A DNA stretch of 59,162 nt, from contig JAAVZI010000004.1 in NCBI GenBank assembly GCA_022791575.1, forward strand, positions 1 to 59,162. Reading direction: 5' to 3'. Positions 8,316 through 17,288 of this stretch are shown here, one piece after another. Positions within the stretch are counted from its first letter, which is position 1. Each line of letters opens with the position of its first letter. The position numbers and the translations under genes are program-made. The stretch comes from Lachnospiraceae bacterium (GTDB taxonomy: Bacteria > Bacillota > Clostridia > Lachnospirales > Lachnospiraceae). The notes beneath the pieces were generated by a model, which did no database searches, was not told where the DNA came from, and saw only the letters and a program-made list of their open reading frames with translations.

Positions 8316-10754
8316 TTATTCCACACTTTTTAAGGACTGTATCATATCAATCTTACATATCTTCCGATACATAAACAAATTAACCGCCATAGCAAAGAGA
8401 AATGTCAGCAAAATTCCATATAAAAAGCTACGTAGCCTAATCTCCCTTGAAAACATCAGCAGATCAATTTCCGCCGTTACTATGACAAAACGATGCAGCA
8501 GCACACCCAGCAGCAGCCCCACAATAGCGCCTATTACTGTCAGACAGATATTTTCCCGGTAAATATACCAGGCCGTCTCCCGGTTATAGAAGCCTAACAC
8601 CTTAATCGTTGCCAGTTCCCGTACCCTCTCGCTGATGTTAATATTATTCAGATTAAATAATACAATAAAGGTCAGCAATCCGGCTGAAATCACAAGTACT
8701 GCCACAACTGCATCCATACTTTTCATCATATCTGAAACCCGTCCGGCAGCCTCACTGGTAAAAGAAATCTCTGATACTCCTTCCATGGAAGCAAAGGTTT
8801 CGAAAAATTTCTTTTCATAGTCCGTTCCCTGTCTTTCCTCTTTAAAATTTGCATAAACCCCGTTATAGACAGGCGCTTTGCCGAAGATCTCCTGATACAG
8901 GCTGGGAGACATGAAAACGTAATGCATAAAATAGTTTTCACTAATAGCGGATATCTGTACCTTATGCTGCTTCGTCTCACTTTCTTTAATATAAATATAA
9001 TCTCCTTCCTGGACATCCAGAAGCCTGGACAATTTTTCTGTAATAATCACCCGTTTTTGATCCAGAGAGAATTTTTGCTTTGTTTTACGATCCTGCAACT
9101 GTACAAAAGCATTCAATTGTTCTGGGTCCTCTGGTACAATTAGATAACTGCTTTTAGCATTGGTATCATTTCCTACATAAAAGGAATTCTCGTATACGTA
9201 CATACATTCCTTTGTTTCTTTTTGAATATCTTTATAAATGCTGTCTCGGTCCTTTGAAGGATCCAGAATGAAGTTGACGTCATACAAATTGATTTTTTCG
9301 AACTGATGTTTTCCTATAGTTGCAATGGAATCCTTTAATCCAAAACCTACCAAAATCAAAGCTGTACAGCTGCCAATCCCAAAAATAGTCATAAAAAAGC
9401 GCTTCTTATAACGAATCAGATTACGGACAGCCGCTTTATTGGAAAAGCTGAGACGGCGCCATAGAAAACCAATCCGCTCCATAAAAACACGTTTGCCGCT
9501 CTTTGGCGCTTCTGGACGCATCAACTGAGCCGATACGGATAACAGTTCTCTATAACAGGCGGCCACTGCTGCCGTGGTAGTACAAAGCACCGACACTGCC
9601 ATAGAAGTTAGAGCATGCCCCGACTGAAGCGGCGTTAGAATCTCCGGCAGTCCATTGTATAACACCGCATAGGCCTTAATCACAATATAAGGCAGCAACC
9701 GTTTCCCCAGCAAAATACCCAAAATACTTCCCAGAATTGCCGCACTGAACCCATAACATATATATTTGGCAGCTATTGCACCGGAATGGTAGCCAAGTGC
9801 TTTCAATGTACCAATCTGTGTCCGCTCTTCCTCTACCATCCGAGTCATGGTTGTCAAGCAGACCAAAGCAGCAACCAAATAGAAAATCAATGGAAATACT
9901 GCTCCAATTGCTCCAATTCGTTCGGTATCCTGGCCATATTCCTGATAGGTCTGGATAGAATTACGGTCCAGTACATACCAGTCCTCCCCCAGAGCTTCCA
10001 GTTCCTTTTTGACCTCTTCTATTAAGGATTCATACTCTTTTGAAAAACACTGGTATCCCCGGCTGTCCTTTACAGTTAACAATACTTCGGAATAGATCGG
10101 CTCCGGCAGTGTCTGAAAACATTCCTCCTGTACCATCAAAAAACCGTCCAGCTTTCCATTTCCAATTGAAGCGTTTCCCCGATCTATAGATAGATAGTAG
10201 GGATGGCTGGCAAATCCAGTAATCGTATATTCTTCATATTTAATCACAGCCTTCAGAGGCAGCGCATCTCCCGAACTTAGCCGGACCTTATCACCCAGAC
10301 GGTATCCCTGCTTCTTCATGTCATAATCCATCAGGCACTCCTTAGGATCGTCCGGCATACGTCCTTCCTTTAACACAATCTGATTCTCCCCATCTGGCTC
10401 TGCATGATCGCTTTGGGAATTGATAGGCCGCAGAGACATTACCCTGACCGCCAACTGTTCCTCCTTATTCTGCGTAAAAAATTCCCGGCTGTAACTTCCT
10501 CTTGCTTCCTCCACTCCTTCTGACCTAGCAATTCGCTCCACATCCTCCTGCTTCATGCCGTCCGCACTTAATACACGTAGATCCCAAAGACCCACTTCAT
10601 CAAAATAGTGGTCAGCAGAGAGCTTCATGTCTGGCTCTGCGGCCCGTATTCCTGTAAAAAATGCTACTCCCAGTGCCACAATTAAAATAATAGAACAATA
10701 ACGCATTCTTGTATGATATAAGCTTCTTATAAATTCTTTTCTTAATTTTCCCAT
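8316..10754 (-). CDS. ABC transporter permease, FtsX/MacB-like
   Basis: 812 aa from the ATG at 10754. A start at the GTG of 10763 would lie inside the ribosome-binding site AGGTGG, so the ATG is preferred. Topology is that of a duplicated FtsX-like exporter: an N-terminal membrane helix (about 17-38), a large extracellular domain, a three-helix bundle (about 280-410), a second N-terminal-type helix near 455, another extracellular domain, and three C-terminal helices (about 685-800). The family couples ATP hydrolysis outside the membrane plane to lipoprotein, peptide or antibiotic handling; the substrate is unknown here. It is encoded directly behind its ATPase, nine bases after that gene's stop codon. 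Confidence 0.88.
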   Translation of the reverse strand: MGKLRKEFIRSLYHTRMRYCSIILIVALGVAFFTGIRAAEPDMKLSADHYFDEVGLWDLRVLSADGMKQEDVERIARSEGVEEARGSYSREFFTQNKEEQLAVRVMSLRPINSQSDHAEPDGENQIVLKEGRMPDDPKECLMDYDMKKQGYRLGDKVRLSSGDALPLKAVIKYEEYTITGFASHPYYLSIDRGNASIGNGKLDGFLMVQEECFQTLPEPIYSEVLLTVKDSRGYQCFSKEYESLIEEVKKELEALGEDWYVLDRNSIQTYQEYGQDTERIGAIGAVFPLIFYLVAALVCLTTMTRMVEEERTQIGTLKALGYHSGAIAAKYICYGFSAAILGSILGILLGKRLLPYIVIKAYAVLYNGLPEILTPLQSGHALTSMAVSVLCTTTAAVAACYRELLSVSAQLMRPEAPKSGKRVFMERIGFLWRRLSFSNKAAVRNLIRYKKRFFMTIFGIGSCTALILVGFGLKDSIATIGKHQFEKINLYDVNFILDPSKDRDSIYKDIQKETKECMYVYENSFYVGNDTNAKSSYLIVPEDPEQLNAFVQLQDRKTKQKFSLDQKRVIITEKLSRLLDVQEGDYIYIKESETKQHKVQISAISENYFMHYVFMSPSLYQEIFGKAPVYNGVYANFKEERQGTDYEKKFFETFASMEGVSEISFTSEAAGRVSDMMKSMDAVVAVLVISAGLLTFIVLFNLNNINISERVRELATIKVLGFYNRETAWYIYRENICLTVIGAIVGLLLGVLLHRFVIVTAEIDLLMFSREIRLRSFLYGILLTFLFAMAVNLFMYRKICKIDMIQSLKSVE

Positions 10755-10763
10755 ATCGGCCAC

Positions 10764-11468
10764 CTACCATTCAATCTCATCCACTGATACAGGGTTGGGA
10801 TTGCAGATTACCCGATCCGCCTTTCCGTTCTTAATCTTAATGACACGATCTGCCATTGGTGCCAGCGCCTGGTTATGGGTAATCAGAATCACTGTTTTCT
10901 TCCTGGTCCTGCAGGTCTCCCACAATAATCGAAGAATGGCCTTACCGGTCTGATAATCCAAAGCTCCCGTTGGTTCGTCACATAACAAGAGTTTGGGATT
11001 CTTGGCCAGCGCCCTGGCTATAGCTACCCTCTGTTGTTCACCTCCGGAAAGCTGGGCCGGAAAGTTATCCATTCTTTCCCCCAGCCCGACTTCTTGCAGT
11101 ACCGTTCTGGCATCCAGACTGTCTTTACAGATTTCAAGAGCCAGCTCTACATTCTCCAGGGCAGTCAGATTCTGTATCAGATTGTAAAACTGAAACACAA
11201 AACCTACATCATCCCTGCGGTAAGAAGTCAGCTGTTTTCCCTTAAGCTTTGCAATATCCCGGCCATCCACCAATACCTGGCCGCTGTCACAATGATCCAT
11301 GCCGCCCAGAATATTCAGTATTGTCGTCTTGCCTGCACCGCTTGGACCCACAATTACAGCAAATTCTCCCTCCTCTACTGAGAATTCCATATGTTTTACT
11401 GCATGAATCCAGACTTCTCCCATCTGATACTTCCTGCATACATCCTGTATTTCCACAAATGCCGGCAT
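10764..11468 (-). CDS. ABC transporter ATP-binding protein, LolD/MacB-like
   Basis: 234 aa from the second ATG (11468), six bases behind GGAGG; the first ATG at 11474 touches the ribosome-binding site. Walker A is GPSGAGKTT (about 40-48), the signature motif [15 protein letters not shown], and Walker [13 protein letters not shown], followed by the H-loop ITHNQ. This is the nucleotide-binding half that powers the FtsX-like permease downstream. A weak promoter (TTGAAA-16-TATAAA) can be read on the minus strand in the divergent region with the PAP2 gene. Confidence 0.93.
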   Translation of the reverse strand: MPAFVEIQDVCRKYQMGEVWIHAVKHMEFSVEEGEFAVIVGPSGAGKTTILNILGGMDHCDSGQVLVDGRDIAKLKGKQLTSYRRDDVGFVFQFYNLIQNLTALENVELALEICKDSLDARTVLQEVGLGERMDNFPAQLSGGEQQRVAIARALAKNPKLLLCDEPTGALDYQTGKAILRLLWETCRTRKKTVILITHNQALAPMADRVIKIKNGKADRVICNPNPVSVDEIEW

Positions 11469-11535
11469 ACCCATCCTCCTTTATCATCTTTTCATTAAAT
11501 TGTAACATTTATTTGTGTAATTTATATGATTTTGC

Positions 11536-11564
11536 TTGTTATTTTCAAATACTTATGCTAATAT
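11536..11564 (+). promoter_or_regulatory. Promoter of PAP2-family gene
   Basis: TTGTTA (11536-11541), 17-base spacer, TAATAT (11559-11564). Because it lies before 11602, it argues for the shorter reading of the PAP2 protein. Confidence 0.5.
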
Positions 11565-11601
11565 GGTTACTTATGAACTATTTGCTCCAGAAAGGATTAT
11601 T

Positions 11602-12297
11602 ATGCATATAAAATTCGAAATCCAACGTTTCAAACATTGCTATATATTTCTGTATCCAATTGTATACATGATCTGTTTTCTATTGCTGGAACAGTATGTA
11701 AAGCCAACACATATCATTGAGCTGCCGATTGACCGAAAGATTCCCTTTTGTGAATATTTTTTTATTCCGTATTCTATGTGGTTTTTATATGTTGCAGTAA
11801 CCGTACTGGTGTTCTTTTTATTTCTGGATTTGGGAGATTTTTATCGGATGTGTATGCATTTATACTTGGGAATGACCATTTTTCTAATTGTTTCTGCCTT
11901 GTACCCCAATGGGCAGAATTTAAGGCCGGATGTGTTTCCCAGAGACAATCTGATGACAGAAATGGTAAAAGCGCTTTATCTCACAGATACGCCGACCAAT
12001 ATACTGCCCAGTATTCATGTATACAATTCTATCTGCATTCACACTGCCATTGCCAGGAATCAGACGCTGGGCCGTATCCGCTGGCTGAATATCAGTTCGT
12101 TTCTATTAATGTGTCTGATCATTTTGTCTACTGTCTTTCTAAAGCAGCATTCGGTGGTTGACGTCATCAGTGGAATCGTTCTGGCTATTGCCTTTTATCC
12201 GTTGTTCTATATCAAAAATTGGATACCATATCGCTCTCGTTTTCCGATTCAGAAGCAGTTCCTGCAGAATAAAACATCTGCCGGTGACTGCCGCTAA
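11602..12297 (+). CDS. PAP2-superfamily membrane phosphatase-like protein
   Basis: 231 aa from the ATG at 11602, which has AAAGGA five bases upstream; an in-frame upstream extension would overlap the promoter. It is a multi-spanning protein with about five or six helices. Acid-phosphatase motifs are visible: PSIHVYNS (the PSGH-like motif) and KQHSVVDVISG (the final H-x3-D motif), so it may dephosphorylate or transfer phosphorylated lipids at the outer membrane face. The first motif (K-x6-RP) is not obvious. The stop codon falls in the loop of the terminator at 12272. Substrate unknown. Confidence 0.72.
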   Translation: MHIKFEIQRFKHCYIFLYPIVYMICFLLLEQYVKPTHIIELPIDRKIPFCEYFFIPYSMWFLYVAVTVLVFFLFLDLGDFYRMCMHLYLGMTIFLIVSALYPNGQNLRPDVFPRDNLMTEMVKALYLTDTPTNILPSIHVYNSICIHTAIARNQTLGRIRWLNISSFLLMCLIILSTVFLKQHSVVDVISGIVLAIAFYPLFYIKNWIPYRSRFPIQKQFLQNKTSAGDCR

Positions 12298-12324
12298 TTC
12301 TGCAGCAGTCACCGGCAGATGTTT
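12272..12324. terminator. Bidirectional terminator, 20-bp perfect stem
   Basis: Arms AAACATCTGCCGGTGACTGC (12272-12291) and its exact complement (12305-12324), with a 13-base loop. It lies between the convergent PAP2 (plus) and glycosyltransferase (minus) genes and includes the PAP2 stop codon in its loop region. Confidence 0.9.
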
Positions 12325-12356
12325 CATACCTAAAACGTGTTTGATTATCAATCCCG

Positions 12357-13370
12357 TTAATTAAATCCATATAATTTTCGATAAATCTTATAAATCGTTA
12401 CAGCAATTGTTCTGCCGGATTTCCCCGGCATATTGGCTACCCTTGTTACGCCGCGCTGCAGACGGTAATACAGAACCCGGTCTTTCTTCCTGATATAATC
12501 CCATAATTCTTTGCGCGTTCTGGCCTCATCCTCAGATTTAGAGCGGATCAGTAAAATAGATGTAACGGTCGTAATAATATCCAGATAGCTCATCATATAA
12601 CGCTTCAGCCTCTTATTGGTAATTTTCTGCGCTGCAAAAACATCCACCATAAGCTTATTGACCTTAATCTGCTGCTCAATACGAGAAATCATTACAGCCT
12701 CATTGACAGACTGGTCATCCCGTCCGATGTAATACCGGTAAAAATTCTCGTCCAAATAATACATGGTCTTTACATATGGCAAAGGCTGGAACGCAAAAAT
12801 ATTATCCACATAGAACATATGTTCCGGCATTTTCATGCCGCAGTCCCGCAGAAGCTGGGTCCGATATATCAGGGAATGCATCAGAAAATATTTTCCAGGA
12901 CCCATATGCCCCATATCATTCCAGGTAAATATCTGATTTTCCGGTAAAGCCTTATGATAGTTCATAACCTTTTTATGACGGCTTCCTTCCTTTTCATAAA
13001 CAAAATTGGAAATCACCATATCCACGACATTGCCTTCTTTTGTAAGCTCTGCCAATGTCTCTAAAATAGCTGCATAGGATACCGAATTCACCCAGTCATC
13101 ACTATCCACGACTTTAAAGTACAGACCGGAGGCCTTTTTAATCCCTGCATTCACAGCCGCACCATGTCCGCCGTTTTTCTGATGAATCACCCGGACGATT
13201 CCCGGAAACTTTTCGGCATATTCGTCTGCAATGGCTCCTGTTGCATCTTCCGAACCGTCATCTACTATAATAATTTCCACCTCTTCCCCGCCTGGCAGAA
13301 GAGATTCCACACATTTCCGCATATAAGCTTCCGAATTGTAGCATGGAACGGCCACAGATAATAACTTCAA
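12357..13370 (-). CDS. Glycosyltransferase family 2
   Basis: 337 aa if it begins at the TTG at 13370, seven bases behind GGAGG, giving the usual GT2 opening MKLLSVAVPCYNSEAY. The GT-A fold is clear in the first 120 residues: IIIVDDGSEDATG for nucleotide-sugar binding, NGGHGAAVNAGI, and the DXD metal site in KVVDSDDWV. The C-terminal half (about 200-330) is helical and basic. It probably adds a sugar to an envelope polymer or lipid; acceptor unknown. It is alone, with a terminator shared with the convergent PAP2 gene. Confidence 0.88.
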   Translation of the reverse strand: MKLLSVAVPCYNSEAYMRKCVESLLPGGEEVEIIIVDDGSEDATGAIADEYAEKFPGIVRVIHQKNGGHGAAVNAGIKKASGLYFKVVDSDDWVNSVSYAAILETLAELTKEGNVVDMVISNFVYEKEGSRHKKVMNYHKALPENQIFTWNDMGHMGPGKYFLMHSLIYRTQLLRDCGMKMPEHMFYVDNIFAFQPLPYVKTMYYLDENFYRYYIGRDDQSVNEAVMISRIEQQIKVNKLMVDVFAAQKITNKRLKRYMMSYLDIITTVTSILLIRSKSEDEARTRKELWDYIRKKDRVLYYRLQRGVTRVANMPGKSGRTIAVTIYKIYRKLYGFN

Positions 13371-13462
13371 ATAAAACGCCTCCATTTCTATTCGTACTCC
13401 TGTACAGGCAGATTTTTCCTCTAGCGAAAATTATACCAAGATTCTGTTTCTGCGTCAATGTT

Positions 13463-13666
13463 CTAATTCTCTTTTTTCAATGCAGATTCTTTCATAGCCT
13501 TTTTGCGTTTGGCCATCATTCCGCCGATTCTTCCTGTCTCTTTTGCAGAAAGAGACTTCCAGCCCTTGTCAATGACTTGGTCTAATAGGCCAAGCTCTTC
13601 CGCTATTTCGTATTTCAGCTGATCCTCTGGTGTTAGTCTTGTTAATTTCTTTTTATTTTTTGCCAT
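13463..13666 (-). CDS. Small acid-soluble spore protein, alpha/beta type
   Basis: 67 aa. LKYEIAEELGL (about 17-27) matches the conserved germination-protease region of alpha/beta SASPs (K-Y-E-[IVF]-A), and TGRIGGMMAKRKKAM (about 44-58) the second conserved block (N-G-x-V-G-G-x-M-x-K). Family role: coats spore DNA in the forespore against UV and heat, and is degraded on germination. The sequence is more lysine-rich than textbook SASPs and lacks the usual Asn in the second block, so it is a divergent member. Its ribosome-binding site GGGGG is inside the right arm of the terminator hairpin of the gene upstream. Confidence 0.75.
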   Translation of the reverse strand: MAKNKKKLTRLTPEDQLKYEIAEELGLLDQVIDKGWKSLSAKETGRIGGMMAKRKKAMKESALKKEN

Positions 13667-13669
13667 AAA

Positions 13670-13704
13670 AATACCCCCGGTTAGATTCTTTTACCGGGAG
13701 TATT
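13670..13704 (-). terminator. Terminator of DUF4097 operon overlapping SASP ribosome-binding site
   Basis: Minus strand: 12-nt arm AATACTCCCGGT (13704-13693), 11-base loop, arm ACCGGGGGTATT (13681-13670) with one G-U pair, followed by TTT and then the SASP ATG at 13666. The GGGGG needed for SASP translation is paired in this stem. Confidence 0.75.
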
Positions 13705-13727
13705 CCACTTTCCCAGACATTTATTCA
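13698..13727 (-). promoter_or_regulatory. Possible sigma-G promoter of SASP gene
   Basis: Minus strand TGAATA (13727-13722), 17-base spacer, AATACTC (13704-13698), resembling the forespore consensus GMATA / CATWMTA. It predicts transcription start near 13691, in the loop of the hairpin. Weak match; based on pattern only. Confidence 0.35.
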
Positions 13728-13730
13728 TCA

Positions 13731-14696
13731 TTATCTCAAAAATGTCACATCAATGTCACCCATATCACAATTCAAATCTACTTTATATGATGCATTTCCC
13801 TTGGATCTATCATAATCTTCAATATCTACATTACCCATATCGACATCATAGGAAATATCATACTCCTCCGGTTTTCCTACCAAACCCATCGTAATATTAC
13901 CCATATCACAGTCTGCTGTTAAGGTTTCGGCTTTCGCACGATTCAGATCAATATTTCCCATATTGGCATCTAGCTCCAGAGTTTTGGCTGTTACAGACTT
14001 TATATCCAATTTCCCTATATCTGCACTTAGGAATGACTTTTCACACTCTAAGGTATCGATGGAAGCATTTCCCATTCCTATACGAACCTCAATATTATCC
14101 CCTTTTAAGGTTCCCTCACTGTAAATAACTCCAGCGTCCACTTCAAGGTTCATCTGTTCAGAATCAAGGTCATAAAACTTCATAGCGCCAAAATCTATAG
14201 TTCCCTCTATTCTATGATATGTTTTCTCTGGAAGTTCCACTATAATTCTTGTTCCTATATACTGTAAATTGCCATGCTTTAGAAAAGAAGACAATCCAAA
14301 TATGGAAAATGAGAAGCCAAAATGCTTATGCAATACCGTTTCTTCGATCTTAAGCAGGCCAGAGTCACTGGAGGATACAGTCAAGGTATCAGCATAACTG
14401 CCCTCAGCAACTAATACCCGACAGGCATCGGAACTTACCGTTCGGATTACCACTGTACCAAAGTCCATATCGATAGACAGCGACTGAATCTCATCTGCCT
14501 CAAACTGCTTCTTAAGCGTAAATTCTTCCATATCATATTCTTTATCAAAATCGATGCTGTAATCTTCGGGATCAAATGCCGCCTCAAAGGTATTAATCAG
14601 ATCGGCTCCCAAGATTCCTCCGATTATAAAGCACCCAATGCTTACTATGCCAAGAATCATAGCAATGATCAGACAAATCTTTGTAAATCTCTTCAT
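13731..14696 (-). CDS. DUF4097-family beta-repeat membrane-anchored protein
   Basis: 321 aa. One N-terminal membrane helix (about 8-30) is followed by an all-beta region with recurring short strands of the kind LDADMGNIDL, EVRIGMGNASI and LTADCDMGNI, typical of the DUF4097 (putative adhesin, LiaG/YvlB-like) fold. It is the last gene of a PadR-DUF1700-DUF4097 operon; its ATG overlaps the preceding stop by four bases, so translation is probably coupled. In Firmicutes such operons respond to envelope conditions; the exact role is unknown. Followed by the terminator at 13670-13704. Confidence 0.82.
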   Translation of the reverse strand: MKRFTKICLIIAMILGIVSIGCFIIGGILGADLINTFEAAFDPEDYSIDFDKEYDMEEFTLKKQFEADEIQSLSIDMDFGTVVIRTVSSDACRVLVAEGSYADTLTVSSSDSGLLKIEETVLHKHFGFSFSIFGLSSFLKHGNLQYIGTRIIVELPEKTYHRIEGTIDFGAMKFYDLDSEQMNLEVDAGVIYSEGTLKGDNIEVRIGMGNASIDTLECEKSFLSADIGKLDIKSVTAKTLELDANMGNIDLNRAKAETLTADCDMGNITMGLVGKPEEYDISYDVDMGNVDIEDYDRSKGNASYKVDLNCDMGDIDVTFLR

Positions 14697-15436
14697 AAAG
14701 CATTTCCTCCTTTCTCAAGAAGTTTTTTCACTCCACTAATAACAAATCGAAACAGTCCTGGAATGGCTGTTGTACATAGCCAAATTGCCAACGGCGTCAG
14801 CAAAAATGCAAAACACAGAAGCAAAATCCCGCCGCCTAGAACAGCAAAACCAACTCCTACCAGTCCGGTTGCAAATAATACGATAGCCGCTATCACCATA
14901 GCCACACCACCGATAAAAAATGCAATCACACATCCAAACACACCCAGAAAGATCCCTGCAATTGCAGACAGAATACCGCCTAAGATCGGCAAGGTAATGG
15001 GAAGAGTTACAATCAGAATGACCAATCCCACAACATTCGTACTATTATTGTACCATTTGTCTTCTCCCGGCTTATGGTATCCCTGAGGACCGTTTTGATA
15101 TCCCTGTCCATAATTCTGGTACTCTTGGCCGCTGTTCTGGTAATTCTGGCCTTTCTGGCCATTCTCATAGTTAGTATAACTGCCGCTTTGGTATCCCTGG
15201 GTATTCTTTGCTTCTTTGGATTCCCATGGGTTTTTTTGCTGATTCATATCCAAGTCCTCACATATAGACTCTGCCACATGCTCTGGGCTGCCAAGTTCTC
15301 TTATAACCTCTGTCTCCCTGTCTGGTCCCGCATCCTCAAAATAATCTTCATAATACTGCAGCGCATCCTGACGTTCTTCTTCCGGAAGATTCTGCAGCAG
15401 CCTTTCCAATTGTTTCATAAATTCTTCGCGGTTCAT
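14693..15436 (-). CDS. DUF1700 (HAAS) family membrane protein
   Basis: 247 aa from the ATG at 15436, which overlaps the padR stop codon (ATGA). The start fits the family opening MNREEFMKQLERLL. Residues 1-65 form the HAAS helical domain (LPEEERQDALQYYEDYFED), followed by a Gln/Tyr/Gly-rich linker with repeats of YQN (about 75-125), then three or four membrane helices rich in Gly and Ile (about 135-235). DUF1700 proteins are usually encoded next to PadR regulators and act as membrane partners or anti-sigma-like adaptors. The linker repeat is likely disordered. Function inferred from context only. Confidence 0.85.
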   Translation of the reverse strand: MNREEFMKQLERLLQNLPEEERQDALQYYEDYFEDAGPDRETEVIRELGSPEHVAESICEDLDMNQQKNPWESKEAKNTQGYQSGSYTNYENGQKGQNYQNSGQEYQNYGQGYQNGPQGYHKPGEDKWYNNSTNVVGLVILIVTLPITLPILGGILSAIAGIFLGVFGCVIAFFIGGVAMVIAAIVLFATGLVGVGFAVLGGGILLLCFAFLLTPLAIWLCTTAIPGLFRFVISGVKKLLEKGGNAL

Positions 15437-15756
15437 CTTGACATTTCCCCCCTTAGACATTTTGTAATTTTCGCTGAAAATAATTTCCATTCTACTTGAT
15501 ATAGATTCAGCTGGGCTTCTCCCTTTTCTGTAATTCTGTAATACCGCCGGTTCCTGCCGCCAAACTGCTGATCATAGACATCCAGATATTCATCCTTTTT
15601 CAGCCGTCTCAGCACTGGATAAAGTGTGGACTCTGAGATCCCGACCACATCCTGTACATCCTGGGTAATCTTATATCCATAAGTCCCGGCTTCGTCCTGG
15701 CTGACAACTGCCAGAACAATGGCATCCAATAATGATGATCCCACATTAAAAGCCAT
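15433..15756 (-). CDS. PadR-family transcriptional regulator
   Basis: 107 aa, the usual size of the small PadR-s2 group. The winged-helix domain is clear: LDAIVLAVVSQDEAGTYGYKI, then the recognition helix ISESTLYPVLRRLKKDEYL, then the wing GGRNRRYYRITEKG, and a C-terminal dimerisation helix ending WKLFSAKI. It probably represses its own operon (DUF1700 and DUF4097): a perfect inverted repeat overlaps the promoter just upstream. Strong ribosome-binding site AAAGGAGG. Confidence 0.93.
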   Translation of the reverse strand: MAFNVGSSLLDAIVLAVVSQDEAGTYGYKITQDVQDVVGISESTLYPVLRRLKKDEYLDVYDQQFGGRNRRYYRITEKGEAQLNLYQVEWKLFSAKITKCLRGEMSR

Positions 15757-15792
15757 TTGTATTTCCTCCTTTATATAATATGTTTTACTTTT

Positions 15793-15825
15793 TAATATTA
15801 TATGTCATATAATATTATTTGTCAA
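15793..15825 (-). promoter_or_regulatory. padR operon promoter with palindromic operator
   Basis: Minus strand TTGACA (15825-15820), exactly 17 bases, TATAAT (15802-15797): a perfect sigma-A consensus. A perfect 12-bp inverted repeat with one central base (TAATATTATATG, 15793-15817) covers the spacer and -10 box, an ideal autorepressor site for the PadR protein encoded downstream. Confidence 0.85.
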
Positions 15826-15876
15826 TATATATATTTATTTTTATAATATATAAAATATCTATGGTAGAAATTGCAA

Positions 15877-15927
15877 GAACGTTTGTTCTAATTTTATATT
15901 TACAAATAAAAAAAATTGTGCTATAAT
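15877..15927 (+). promoter_or_regulatory. LexA box and promoter of Y-family polymerase gene
   Basis: GAACGTTTGTTC (15877-15888) matches the Gram-positive LexA/DinR operator GAAC-N4-GTTC. It lies 10 bases before TTTACA (15899-15904), 17-base spacer, TATAAT (15922-15927). The gene should be induced by DNA damage. Confidence 0.8.
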
Positions 15928-15991
15928 CCATTATAGTCAGCATTGCCACAGGCAGCTGCCCGTATGTTTCTATTAATCATGGAGGAATTCT

Positions 15992-17233
15992 ATGGACGAA
16001 CAAAACAGACTGATTTTTCATATTGATGTGAATTCTGCTTTTTTAAGCTGGGAATCTGCAAAACGAGTAAAAGAAGGGAAAGGCCAACAAGATCTGCGCC
16101 AGATAGCAGCCGTTATCGGAGGCAGCGAAGAAGAACGCCATGGAATCGTTCTTGCTAAGTCTACAAAGGCAAAGCAATATGGCATAAAAACCGGCGAGCC
16201 CCTTGCCCAAGCCCGCAGAAAGTGTCCTTCTCTTGTGATTGCCCCGCCTGATTTTCCCTTATATGTGGAAATGTCCAGAAAATTTATAGAACTGCTCCGC
16301 CGCTATGCACCGGTTGTAGAACAATATAGTATTGATGAAGCGTTTTGTGATATGAGTGGCACAAAGGCCCTCTATGGAGAACCCAAAGACTTTGCCTTTC
16401 GATTAAAACAGCAGATATATGAAGAGCTGGGCTTTACTGTAAATATTGGCATCTCAACGAACAAACTGCTGGCTAAGATGGCTTCGGAATTTGAAAAGCC
16501 TGATAAAGTCCACACATTATTTCCAAATGAAATCGTCGGCAGACTCTGGCCGCTTCCGGTCAATGAATTATTCTTTGTCGGTCCTTCCACAGCCCGTAAG
16601 CTGAAAGACTTGGGAATCCGTACCATTGGAGAACTGGCAGAGACCGATCAGACATTTCTAACGACACATTTTAAAAAGCATGGAAGTGTAATTTGGAATT
16701 ATGCAAATGGCTTTGATTCCAGCCCGGTAGTAAAAGAAGACCCTGACAACAAGGGATACAGCAATTCCCTTACCATCCAGTTTGATGTCACTGAGCGGGA
16801 TACTGCCTGCCGGATTCTGCTGTCATTATGCGAAACGATTGGCACAAGATTGAGAAAGGATGGATTTTATATTTCTGTTGTAGCTATATCAATTGTAGAT
16901 TCCGAATTCCACTCTTCTTCCCGGCAGATGACCCTCTCTGATTCTACCAATATAACGGAACGCATTTATCAAGAGGCCTGCGTGCTCTTTGACCATTGCT
17001 GGAACCATAATCCAATCCGGCAGCTGGGGGTATCCACCAGCCATGCGGTTCATTCTGCCTATGAACAAATCCATTTGTTTGACTCAAAAAAATATGACAA
17101 ATTATCCCGGCTGAATTTTGCAATCGACCATATCCGCAGCCGATATGGGGAAGATGCCGTACAGCGGGCATGCTTTATCGGCTCTGAGCATACACATATG
17201 ACACAGGGAATGAGCCGGGCTAAACGGTTATAA
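15992..17233 (+). CDS. dinB: Y-family DNA polymerase (Pol IV/DinB type)
   Basis: 413 aa. Error-prone translesion polymerase. The catalytic palm has FHIDVNSAFLSWES near 9-22 and YSIDEAFCDMS near 112-122 with the conserved metal-binding acidic residues; LAKMASEFEKPD and the fingers/thumb hairpin NELFFVGPSTARKLKDLGI follow, then a C-terminal little-finger domain. The IDVNSAFLSW opening is of the DinB/UmuC-like group common in Clostridia. The ATG at 15992 has GGAGGAATTCT upstream. A LexA box in the promoter supports an SOS role. No clear C-terminal clamp-binding motif was seen. The sortase gene follows closely. Confidence 0.93.
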   Translation: MDEQNRLIFHIDVNSAFLSWESAKRVKEGKGQQDLRQIAAVIGGSEEERHGIVLAKSTKAKQYGIKTGEPLAQARRKCPSLVIAPPDFPLYVEMSRKFIELLRRYAPVVEQYSIDEAFCDMSGTKALYGEPKDFAFRLKQQIYEELGFTVNIGISTNKLLAKMASEFEKPDKVHTLFPNEIVGRLWPLPVNELFFVGPSTARKLKDLGIRTIGELAETDQTFLTTHFKKHGSVIWNYANGFDSSPVVKEDPDNKGYSNSLTIQFDVTERDTACRILLSLCETIGTRLRKDGFYISVVAISIVDSEFHSSSRQMTLSDSTNITERIYQEACVLFDHCWNHNPIRQLGVSTSHAVHSAYEQIHLFDSKKYDKLSRLNFAIDHIRSRYGEDAVQRACFIGSEHTHMTQGMSRAKRL

Positions 17234-17288
17234 CTTGATCTATGCTTTCAGCAGCAGCCAGACTATACAGAAAGGACTGATATCTACT

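Noticed and set aside
13443-13666. Small DNA-binding or ribosomal protein instead of SASP
   Set aside because: The KYEIA and GRIGGMMAKR blocks fit the alpha/beta SASP family better than any basic small protein I know, although it is divergent.
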